Source: a virus
Strand: one strand, 5' to 3'
DNA: 20,814 nt
Virus record (IMG/VR): IMGVR_UViG_3300045107_000491
Coordinates: 1-20,814 of that record
Part shown: positions 1 to 6,918 of the stretch, piece after piece
Layout: each line of letters opens with the position of its first letter
Numbering within the stretch: the first letter of the stretch is position 1
Notes under the pieces: model-generated
The model's input: the letters and a program-made list of their open reading frames with translations, nothing else
Told to the model about the DNA's origin: nothing
Database searches by the model: none
Made by a program: the position numbers and the translations under genes

Positions 1-2675
1 CCGCTTGCGCCAGAGTTCGTACCATCGCCGCCACCCGACCCACCAGGCGCGCCGCCAAAAGGAAACTGGGCGTAGCATACCATCGACGGGTTGCCTGAGT
101 TAGTCAGGTTAGAGCCGTTGCCGCCAGGGTTGCCGGCGGTGCCTGCCGTGCCTCCGCCCTGGTTGGAAACAAAGTTCCAGTTTCGGTGCGAACCGCCGGC
201 GCCACCCGCTGAAGTACCACCTCCGCCTCCACCGCCGGATGCGCCGTTAAGGCCGCTGGTTCCGGCCGTGCCTGTGCCGGTGCCTCCACTAGTCGTGCCT
301 GAGCCCTTGCTGTTGGCGTTGATGGCCGCGGAATTGACCACCAGAATAGGGTTCTGCGAGTAGACGTAGAGGCCAGCCGTGTTGCCGCTGACATTGTTCG
401 TCATCTGCGAGTGCTGCAGAGTGCCGCCGGTAATTTCCAAAGAAGCGTACTGGTGGAACCCATCTTCAGTGGTTGTGCCGGAGGTGATTTCCCGTTTAAC
501 CAGGGTCGAGCCGCCATCCATCCCATCGCCAAACTTTTGGACGCGCTGATAGGGATTGAGCCGGAAAGGTTCGTGAGCGATGCCGGAGACTGTAGGGGTG
601 GAGGTAACCCAGACCACGCCCAGAAATACGGCTGGATTCGCGCTAAACGAGCCGCTCGACACGCAGGACTTCATCTTGTTGGTTCCAAGGTCGAACCAAA
701 ACTGCGGCGTGGTTGTAGCCGAGCAGGCGGGCTGCGTATAGCTATAAATCGGCGCCAGGGTGGTTTCGGCAAAGTCGGTTCCGGAGAAGACTGTACCGGA
801 TGGTGGCCTTTTGACGTAGACGTAATGGAAGGACGACGAGGCCATGCCGGTGATGGCGTCGGTGTAAGTACCGGTTCCTGTGTATTGAGCGCCGTCGATA
901 TTGGCTATCAGGGAGGTGCCAGTGATGGTGAGTTTGTTACCGGCAGTACCTTGCGCGATGAAGTTTGGATTGTTGGAGCCGTCGACTGCCGACAAGCACA
1001 GTCCATTGTCGATTTCGCTGCACGTGAAATTGCTGCTGCCGCCACCACCGGCGCCCCAGCGCAATCCGGTGCTCTGGGTTGAATCGGCAATCAGCACCTG
1101 ACCATCGGATCCGACCGCCAGATTGCTGTACGTATTAGCGCCGGTTCCTGCGATGAGGCCGCCTTTTGCGGTGCCAGGAGCCAGGGCGTTGAAGGCGGCA
1201 ATCGCAGTGGTTTGCCCGGTTCCTCCCTGGGCGATAGGCAGCGCTGCGCTAAGGTGGGTGGCGACCACGGTAGGATTGCGGCCATCGGTGCCGCCCAGGT
1301 CACCGGCCAGCTGCACCCGCCCTCCATAACTGGAGGTGGCAAAACCGAAGTTGTGGCTAGCGTCGATATCGACCAGTACATCGCTGTTGGCGGCGCAACT
1401 GGGAGAGCAGGCCTGATCCACGACAAAACCAAGGAACTGAGATCCTTGCGGGACCAGCTGATCGCCATGATCGGTTGCCTGGCCGCCGTTGGTAGCCGAC
1501 GCCAGGTAGGTATGGCCTTTGACGGCGGCATTATCGAAGCGGAGTGTCGTCTGGCCCTGGACCAGGATGACGGCGGTTCCTGTAGTGCCACAGCCTGAGA
1601 TACAGATGCCTTCGACCAGAGTATCTGTGGTGCGGGCGGTGATGCACTTGTTGGTATCGGGAATGAGGTGAGCCAGGCGTCCGGCCGTGGTTCCAGTAGT
1701 AGTGTCGTTGGCGCACAGAATCCAGTTTTTGGAGATTCCCGGCTCCCACTGTGATGCACCTGAATTCCACACCAGCGGTTGGCGGTCGAGAGTAGGAGCG
1801 GTCGCAGAAACTGATCTGCCCTGAATCGAGGTCGCATTCTGGTTGGTGGAGCAAGAGCTGTAGGAGACGCCGACCGAAGCTGCTGAGTCGGCCTTCAGGC
1901 ACAGTCCGTCTGCGCCGGCAGGGACGCGCGCATTGCTCGTTCCATTGAAGCCGAACAGATCGCCTTTGGTGGTGAGCAAGTTGGCCCCGCCCACTTTGGC
2001 CACCTCGACGAGTCCTGTTCCGTTCTCATTGACCATCAGCTTGCCGCTGGGGCCGAATCCCAGCACTGATTTGTTTGCTCCCGGCGTAGGCAGCGTGCCG
2101 AAGGAGCCTTCCACCGACCAGGGCAGCAAGCTGGTAGAGACGAAGGAGCCGGGGATAGTCAGGTTTCCGGTCGTCTTGTCGAATTCGAAGCCTTGCAGGG
2201 CGCCAAAAGTGTTGGCATCGTTGAACTGGACCTGCCGGTTGGCGCCGGCCACTCCGCCGCCAGAACCGCCACTGCCGCCCAGAGTGACTGGAATAGGTCC
2301 GGAAGAGACGCCGTTGGCGGTAGTGACCGTGTACTCGTACTGTCCTGGAGCCGCCCAAACTCCCCAGTTACCGCGCGAGTCAGCTGCGGCCACGCAAGTA
2401 GAGGTTCCGGCGAGTACTACCTGCTGGTTGGATGGGCAGGCGACAGCGAGAGTTGAGTTGGTGTAAGTCGCTGCCTTGTTGGTGCAGGGAACGGCATTCG
2501 CCGGCGCGTTGCAGAAACTGATGATCGCGTTGGGCTGGGAGACGATGACCGTACCGATGCCGGAAACCGACTTACTCTCGAGCGCCATATCCTGGTGGCG
2601 CACCCCTTGCGGGAACGCCACCATCGCCGGCAAAAGGAGAACTGATAAGCAGACGATAAGCCGGAAGAGTTTCAT
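1..2675 (-). CDS. Large exported phage tail-fibre protein, glycine-rich end (partial)
   Basis: I read one uninterrupted frame of about 891 codons from the ATG at 2675 to the window edge; its C-terminal end is outside the window. Residues 1-24 look like a Sec signal peptide (MKLFRLIV followed by CLSVLLLPAMVA). The middle is beta-rich with phage-fibre spacers such as LTTKGDLFGFNGTSNAR and, at residues 479-490, LPIAQGGTGQTT, which matches the well-known tail-fibre repeat type. From about residue 789 the chain becomes glycine-rich (runs of GGGGGG and GGAGG), like the glycine-rich tips of some phage adhesins. The start overlaps the stop of the gp4-like gene (ATGA), implying translational coupling. 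Role by family and position: receptor-binding fibre or tailspike at the end of the head/tail operon. A signal peptide on a virion fibre is odd. Fibre identity is fairly sure; the exact subtype is not. Confidence 0.8.
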   Translation of the reverse strand, partial: MKLFRLIVCLSVLLLPAMVAFPQGVRHQDMALESKSVSGIGTVIVSQPNAIISFCNAPANAVPCTNKAATYTNSTLAVACPSNQQVVLAGTSTCVAAADSRGNWGVWAAPGQYEYTVTTANGVSSGPIPVTLGGSGGSGGGVAGANRQVQFNDANTFGALQGFEFDKTTGNLTIPGSFVSTSLLPWSVEGSFGTLPTPGANKSVLGFGPSGKLMVNENGTGLVEVAKVGGANLLTTKGDLFGFNGTSNARVPAGADGLCLKADSAASVGVSYSSCSTNQNATSIQGRSVSATAPTLDRQPLVWNSGASQWEPGISKNWILCANDTTTGTTAGRLAHLIPDTNKCITARTTDTLVEGICISGCGTTGTAVILVQGQTTLRFDNAAVKGHTYLASATNGGQATDHGDQLVPQGSQFLGFVVDQACSPSCAANSDVLVDIDASHNFGFATSSYGGRVQLAGDLGGTDGRNPTVVATHLSAALPIAQGGTGQTTAIAAFNALAPGTAKGGLIAGTGANTYSNLAVGSDGQVLIADSTQSTGLRWGAGGGGSSNFTCSEIDNGLCLSAVDGSNNPNFIAQGTAGNKLTITGTSLIANIDGAQYTGTGTYTDAITGMASSSFHYVYVKRPPSGTVFSGTDFAETTLAPIYSYTQPACSATTTPQFWFDLGTNKMKSCVSSGSFSANPAVFLGVVWVTSTPTVSGIAHEPFRLNPYQRVQKFGDGMDGGSTLVKREITSGTTTEDGFHQYASLEITGGTLQHSQMTNNVSGNTAGLYVYSQNPILVVNSAAINANSKGSGTTSGGTGTGTAGTSGLNGASGGGGGGGTSAGGAGGSHRNWNFVSNQGGGTAGTAGNPGGNGSNLTNSGNPSMVCYAQFPFGGAPGGSGGGDGTNSGAS

Positions 2676-3439
2676 CGTAAGCTGCCGCTGTAGTAGTTGA
2701 AACCGGTTCTGGAAGTGAGGCCCTGGCCGGGCTCGCGGGTGGCGATGCGCGGGGATCCGGCATTGTTGCCTTGGATTGCCTTCATGGCCTCAGCGCGCAG
2801 AGCGAGCAGGGCTGGGCTCGGAGCTTTTTCGTAGCTGGGAGCGAGCGATACAGCGAGCGAGTAGACCAGAGCGTCCCAATAAGCCGGCGGCAAAGCCAGA
2901 GGATCGTTCACCGTCGCCACCTGCGTAAGCAGGGTCCAGGTCTCGAGTTCTACCTGCTGAGCCACATTGGGCACAGGCCAGAAGTTAAGCGTGCCGTTGG
3001 GAACGTCAGGAGAGTAGTACAGGTCGGTGGGAATGGAGGTAGCCACATCACGCACGCGATTGGCGGCCCACCATGCATCATCGCGGATGGCGACTGGCGC
3101 GCGCACTGTGGGATTGACTCCCGTAAGCACGATATTGGCGGCCACGATTTTGATCGGGCGCTGGGCAACAATGAAATCGGCGTTGCTGGGGCCGATGCTA
3201 TGAGGCGCCTTGTTGGCAACCAGCTGGTAAGTCTGGAAGCCGACGTTATAGACGTTAATGCGGCGCGCATTCCATTGATCGATGAGGCGCTGCAGTTTGC
3301 GCAGTCCGGGCGCCGCGTCGGAAGTGTCGAGCTCTTCCTCGGGCGACACTGCCCCGATCTCGATCAAAGCATCGAGGATCAGGTCTTTCGCAGTGAGTGC
3401 GATCGGCGGCGGTGCGCTGGGAGGATTGACTGGGGACAT
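2672..3439 (-). CDS. P22 gp4-like head-completion / tail accessory factor
   Basis: This 255-aa protein has the N-terminal signature of the P22 tail accessory factor gp4 family: TAKDLILDALIEIGAVSPEE, then a helical stretch ending LQRLIDQWNARRINVY. A mixed alpha/beta middle and a DALVYSLAVSLAPSYEK helix follow, as in gp4-type proteins. In P22, gp4 binds under the portal after packaging, closes the head and provides the platform for the tail. The length is somewhat above P22 gp4 (166 aa), but related podoviruses have longer versions. It follows the coat gene, as in P22, with two small genes between. Its start lies 3 bp after the previous stop and shows no clear Shine-Dalgarno, so it is probably coupled. 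Its stop overlaps the fibre start. Confidence 0.82.
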   Translation of the reverse strand: MSPVNPPSAPPPIALTAKDLILDALIEIGAVSPEEELDTSDAAPGLRKLQRLIDQWNARRINVYNVGFQTYQLVANKAPHSIGPSNADFIVAQRPIKIVAANIVLTGVNPTVRAPVAIRDDAWWAANRVRDVATSIPTDLYYSPDVPNGTLNFWPVPNVAQQVELETWTLLTQVATVNDPLALPPAYWDALVYSLAVSLAPSYEKAPSPALLALRAEAMKAIQGNNAGSPRIATREPGQGLTSRTGFNYYSGSLR

Positions 3440-3442
3440 AGA

Positions 3443-3766
3443 TTAGCGGCGCCGGCGCGCTGGCGAAGATGGATTTGGTTCCTGCGTCAGAGAAGCATCT
3501 GCGGGCTTTGGGGCAGCATTTGGTTCGAGCGAAAATCCGTTGCTCAGCGCAGCAGATTTTTCCTCATCGCTCGCCACTATCACGGTGCGTCCATCAGATC
3601 CGTAAAGCATGCGCGGATACTCCTGGTACGTATAAGGCGAGACGATGGGCTTAGAGAGGTCGAGCTCAAAATTGTTGATGTTGTCGTTCACGGGCATCTC
3701 CTTAAAGAGTTGCTGGTGTAATTCGCGTTCCCGTTCCCAGTTGATGGTGGAAGGAAACCTGAACAT
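3443..3766 (-). CDS. Small conserved-looking phage protein next to head genes
   Basis: Unrecognised protein of 107 aa if started at the ATG at 3766; an in-frame ATG at 3790 would add eight residues. I prefer 3766 because the 3790 codon lies inside a 13-bp hairpin stem (3788-3825). Neither start has a clear Shine-Dalgarno. The central segment SPYTYQEYPRMLYGSDGRTV followed by IVASDEEKSAALSNGF resembles small podovirus and siphovirus proteins that have a YP-x-MLY motif and a later DEEE-x-AL-x-GW-like motif. Their function is unknown. The C-terminus is proline/serine-rich and ends in RRRR. It sits between an exported structural protein and the gp4-like gene, 3 bp before the latter, so a minor structural or assembly role is a guess. 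Confidence 0.6.
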   Translation of the reverse strand: MFRFPSTINWERERELHQQLFKEMPVNDNINNFELDLSKPIVSPYTYQEYPRMLYGSDGRTVIVASDEEKSAALSNGFSLEPNAAPKPADASLTQEPNPSSPARRRR

Positions 3767-3787
3767 GGTGTGCGGTGATATGGCCGG

Positions 3788-3825
3788 CATCCAGGACGGC
3801 AGCCAATGAGCAGCCGTCCTGGATG
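3788..3825. repeat. 13-bp perfect inverted repeat between two virion genes
   Basis: Bases 3788-3800 (catccaggacggc) are exactly complementary to 3813-3825, with a 12-base loop. With a one-base bulge the stem extends by about four more GC pairs. No T-tract follows on either strand, so it is not a classic intrinsic terminator. On the minus strand it lies between the stop of the exported protein gene (3844) and the start of the next gene (3766), and it contains the alternative upstream ATG. It may protect mRNA ends, separate expression levels, or mask a start codon. Confidence 0.7.
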
Positions 3826-3843
3826 GCCGGGCAGGAAAGGATG

Positions 3844-4542
3844 CTACTTAGCGTGGAGTCGCGGCACCATGAAGTTGTAGGAGCCGGCGGCGGGTGTGCA
3901 GGCCGCAGCGGTCAGCACCGTCCAGTACAGAGTGACGGTGTTGGCGGCTGTGACTCTGGCCCCTACCAGCGGGCAGAGCGAAGTAGGAGCCGGCTGGGAG
4001 ACCACGAAGATCGGTTCCCCTGACAGAAGTCCGTTCACGGTGAAGTTCTGACTTGCTGTCTGGATGGCCGCCGAGGTTGCCGCCGGAGTAATGGAGCCGG
4101 TGGTAAAGAAGTTCTGCCACACTCCGGTAGCCGAATCGCAGCGCCAGTAGAGTCCGGTTCCCATGGCGATATACGGAGCTACCGTGTTCGCCGCGGTGCA
4201 CGACCCCGAGGGGTCGAACACGGTGAACTGGCTGGGAGATCCCACCCAGACCACGGACCCGGAGGCATGGGGATTAGCGCGTGTTCCGGAATGTCCGCGA
4301 GTGACTCCGGCGATAGTTCCGCTGATCGAGTTGACGAACATGGCCTCTTGATCGACGAACAAGATAGTGCTGTTCGCCACAATGCCGGTTGCCGAGGCAA
4401 CCGAAACGAAGGTCGAGGAGGAGTCGGCGATCGCCGATGCCAGCGTCGTTTGGGTCAGCGCTGTTTGTCCGAAGGAGGGCGAAGCAAAGAGCGCGACCGC
4501 AAGAAGAGAGAGTAGCGACAGTTTCACGTGTTTGGAATTCAT
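3844..4542 (-). CDS. Exported beta-rich virion-module protein (decoration/fibre-like)
   Basis: This 232-aa protein begins with a clear Sec signal peptide: basic MNSKHVK, hydrophobic LSLLSLLAVALFA, then a cleavage-like SPSFG-QT. The mature part is rich in Ala, Thr, Ser and Val with few charges, as in beta-sandwich surface proteins. It contains a segment around residues 60-85 (LFVDQEAMFVNSI, then a TRGHSGT-like stretch) of the type seen in phage structural proteins: glycine-rich turns after an EAM motif and a TRG-x-x-GT-x-A-x-x-H-x-x-G pattern. It starts 3 bp after the coat stop with GGGAG upstream, so it is co-expressed with the coat. Position suggests a head decoration or head-fibre protein, but a signal peptide would send it out of the cytoplasm where heads assemble. 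The exact function is unknown. Confidence 0.7.
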   Translation of the reverse strand: MNSKHVKLSLLSLLAVALFASPSFGQTALTQTTLASAIADSSSTFVSVASATGIVANSTILFVDQEAMFVNSISGTIAGVTRGHSGTRANPHASGSVVWVGSPSQFTVFDPSGSCTAANTVAPYIAMGTGLYWRCDSATGVWQNFFTTGSITPAATSAAIQTASQNFTVNGLLSGEPIFVVSQPAPTSLCPLVGARVTAANTVTLYWTVLTAAACTPAAGSYNFMVPRLHAK

Positions 4543-4545
4543 AAC

Positions 4546-5778
4546 CTATGCTCCCACCACACAGACCGCACCGTTGTCCTGGTAGAGATTGCCGAATCCG
4601 ATGAGCTGATCGAAGCGATGGATGTTCATGGACCGGACCGGATCCCATGCCTTGACGAAACGAACGGCGAGGCCGGTTTGTTTGTCCTGGGCTTGCGTTG
4701 CCTGCTCCACAGCTTTCGGCGTGTATAGCTTGCCGCCGACCAGGGCAAAGGCGTACTTGGACAACGCCAGACCGACGGTCCCGACTTTGCCGTTGGGCGC
4801 GGCGGTTCCAGGCCAGAGTGTCAAGGCGGCGCCATTGGCTGGCAGCGCGTCGACGTTCTGATACTGCGAACCAGGGCCGACGATGGCCGGCAAGATGGTG
4901 AGCGCGGCGGTTCCGCCGGCAACCACAGCATCGTTCTGGATAGTGAACTGCTGCGGCTGTGCCGGGCCCGCGATGCGCCGGGTTCTGGGGTTGACGGCAT
5001 TGACGTTGGCGATGGAAATCTTGTCACCCTTTTTGAAGGTGTCGCCGTTAGTGCCGCTGACATTGAGAATGTTGCCGGACTGGTTGGCCCCGTTCACCGT
5101 AACGGCGGCCGCCCAAGTCCCAGCCGTATGGGCGTACAGCGATTGCGACTCGTAGAACTCGAATCCGGCGAGCTCTCCTAGGTAGCCTTCTTTGAAGAGT
5201 TGCGAGATTTCGTCGCGCGGATTGAAGATATTGGTGAGATTCGATCCCAGCGACGCCATCATCGAGCTTGAGATGCACATCGCCTTCTTGCCCGGAGGGC
5301 AGGCTTTCTCCAGCAAGCGCCGGCGCGCGGCGTGATAAGTAGCCACGCTATTGGGATCGGTTCCCAGCGAGCCGACGACGTTCGAGGCATTTTGGTAAGC
5401 GAATTTAGCCGCCCGGGAATCAAGCTCCTGGGCCAGCTGCTGCCCTGCCGGTTCCAAATATTGCTCACGGATCTCCTGCTCGGAGCGCTCGGCTTTGACG
5501 GCTCGCTCATAGTCGTCAAATTCGAAGTCGATCCCGAAGGGCAGATCGAGGGTTACGGTCGTAGACAGCCGCTGAATGCCCTGGGGGTTGTATCCCAGTC
5601 CATCGCGGATGATGAACTGCTGCGGGAATTTGACCTGGACGGTGGCTCCGACAGCGAATTCCTTTTTGAAATCCTTGTCGTAGCTCATGTTGAAGTACTC
5701 TGCAACCACAAGCGAGTTGATGAGGTTGCGGAGGACTTCCATCGAAATCCAGTTTACATTGAGAAATTGATTTGCCAT
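4546..5778 (-). CDS. Major capsid (coat) protein, P22 gp5-like
   Basis: At 410 aa this is close to the 430 aa of P22 coat protein and has the family's features. The N-terminal arm helix (WISMEVLRNLINSLVVAEYF) is followed by a KKEFAVGATVQVKFPQ-type strand, then DLPFGIDFEFDDYERA, typical of the E-loop/P-domain region of gp5-like coats. Residues of about 225-320 form a strand-rich insertion (NILNVSG, GDKISIANV, FTIQND, LTILPAIVG) that fits the inserted I-domain of P22 coat. It ends with WDPVRSMNIHRFDQLIGFG, also typical. It forms the icosahedral shell around scaffold and portal. It starts 9 bp after the scaffold stop with an AAAGGA ribosome-binding site. Confidence 0.92.
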   Translation of the reverse strand: MANQFLNVNWISMEVLRNLINSLVVAEYFNMSYDKDFKKEFAVGATVQVKFPQQFIIRDGLGYNPQGIQRLSTTVTLDLPFGIDFEFDDYERAVKAERSEQEIREQYLEPAGQQLAQELDSRAAKFAYQNASNVVGSLGTDPNSVATYHAARRRLLEKACPPGKKAMCISSSMMASLGSNLTNIFNPRDEISQLFKEGYLGELAGFEFYESQSLYAHTAGTWAAAVTVNGANQSGNILNVSGTNGDTFKKGDKISIANVNAVNPRTRRIAGPAQPQQFTIQNDAVVAGGTAALTILPAIVGPGSQYQNVDALPANGAALTLWPGTAAPNGKVGTVGLALSKYAFALVGGKLYTPKAVEQATQAQDKQTGLAVRFVKAWDPVRSMNIHRFDQLIGFGNLYQDNGAVCVVGA

Positions 5779-5787
5779 TGGGGGTAC

Positions 5788-6828
5788 TTATCCTTTGCGG
5801 CGTTTTAGCTCGCGGGCGTTTGCCGCGTTCATATAGGCGCGGAAATCGCCTTCTTCGACCGCGCGCACAATGTCATCGGGTGGAGGCGTGCCCTTGCCTG
5901 CCACTTCCCTGGGCACTGGTGGCGCGGTAGTAATTTTTTTCTCGGCGGGCCGGGCGAATTTTCCGGAGGAGTCGCGCACCTGCGGCGCTCCATCGGTGTT
6001 CGCCCCAAGCTCCTCCATCACCAATCGCTCTAGTACAACGACCTGGCGGATGGCGGCCGCAGGATCCCGTTCGGCTGTGCGCACGAATTGCTCGAAGTCG
6101 TCAGGCTTGCTGCCCATGACATAGAGCAGGTCCACCATGACGGGCGATGCGTCAATCATGTGCTTGAGCATGGGATCGAGTTTCTGGTCGGCGTAGATCT
6201 TCTGCGCCACCGGGCTGATGACGTCATCGAGGTCGGGATAACGGCTGCGTCCCTGGTCCAGTTGTTCCTGTAGGTGGCGCTGTTGCCGGGCAGCGGCTTC
6301 CTCGGCGCGATACTTGCGCAGCGCCTCCGCCGCTTTCCACTCGCTAAGCGCCTCGAAGTACTCTTCCAGGGTCCTGTAGCGTGGCTGTCCTTGTTCGTCG
6401 ACGTCATCCATCTGCGGCTTTTGCGTGGAGGACGCGGTCACGTTCTGGGCTGCGCTATGCGCGGGCTGTTCCGCCTGGCGTCTGGAGACAGCATCTTCCA
6501 GTTCTCTGATTTTGGCAGTGAGCTGGCGTATGCGCTGCTCAGCTGTGACCTTGCGGGCACGGCTTTTGGGCTCGTCGGGAGCCTGGCCGGATTCCGGTTC
6601 CGGCAAGTTCGATTCTTCTCCGGCGGTTTCAGCTTCTTCACCGGAGGGGATGTCGGATTCCGCCTCTCCAGGCGCTGGGGAGGGTTCCGCTCCCTCCTTT
6701 TGCGGTGTCTCGGGCAGTTTCCCGGTTCTGAGCCAGGTATCACGCTGCTCGCTCGTGATGCTGCTGATATCAATGTCTTGCGTTGCTGTCTCAGCTGCTG
6801 ACGGGGCAGCCGTTTGTACGTCATCCAT
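5788..6828 (-). CDS. Scaffolding protein, P22 gp8-like
   Basis: The 346-aa protein has the layout of a phage scaffold: an acidic, disordered, Pro/Glu-rich N-terminus (to about residue 95), a charged helical region (TAEQRIRQLTAKIRELEDAV) and further helices. It ends in a short basic tail (ARELKRRKG) like the coat-binding C-terminus of P22 gp8. In P22-type phages it co-assembles with coat and portal into the procapsid and leaves through the lattice before DNA packaging. Its place between portal and coat is exactly the P22 order. The start at 6828 is preceded by GGAGA at good spacing. The 90 bp upstream of it hold no gene. Identification rests on context and composition as much as on sequence. 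Confidence 0.85.
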   Translation of the reverse strand: MDDVQTAAPSAAETATQDIDISSITSEQRDTWLRTGKLPETPQKEGAEPSPAPGEAESDIPSGEEAETAGEESNLPEPESGQAPDEPKSRARKVTAEQRIRQLTAKIRELEDAVSRRQAEQPAHSAAQNVTASSTQKPQMDDVDEQGQPRYRTLEEYFEALSEWKAAEALRKYRAEEAAARQQRHLQEQLDQGRSRYPDLDDVISPVAQKIYADQKLDPMLKHMIDASPVMVDLLYVMGSKPDDFEQFVRTAERDPAAAIRQVVVLERLVMEELGANTDGAPQVRDSSGKFARPAEKKITTAPPVPREVAGKGTPPPDDIVRAVEEGDFRAYMNAANARELKRRKG

Positions 6829-6918
6829 CGTGGAATCTCCGATGTGTGGATTGCCGGTGTAACGCGGACCGGCTGCGCGGACAAAATCCTCGTTAGCTAC
6901 AAGATATGCGCCGTGACG

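Noticed and set aside
91-363. Plus-strand proline-rich protein
   Set aside because: Exact antisense of the glycine-rich end of the fibre gene; composition is explained by that.
1091-1837. Minus-strand 248-aa frame inside the fibre gene
   Set aside because: It is in a different phase from the fibre frame, which is open over its whole length and contains recognised fibre motifs.
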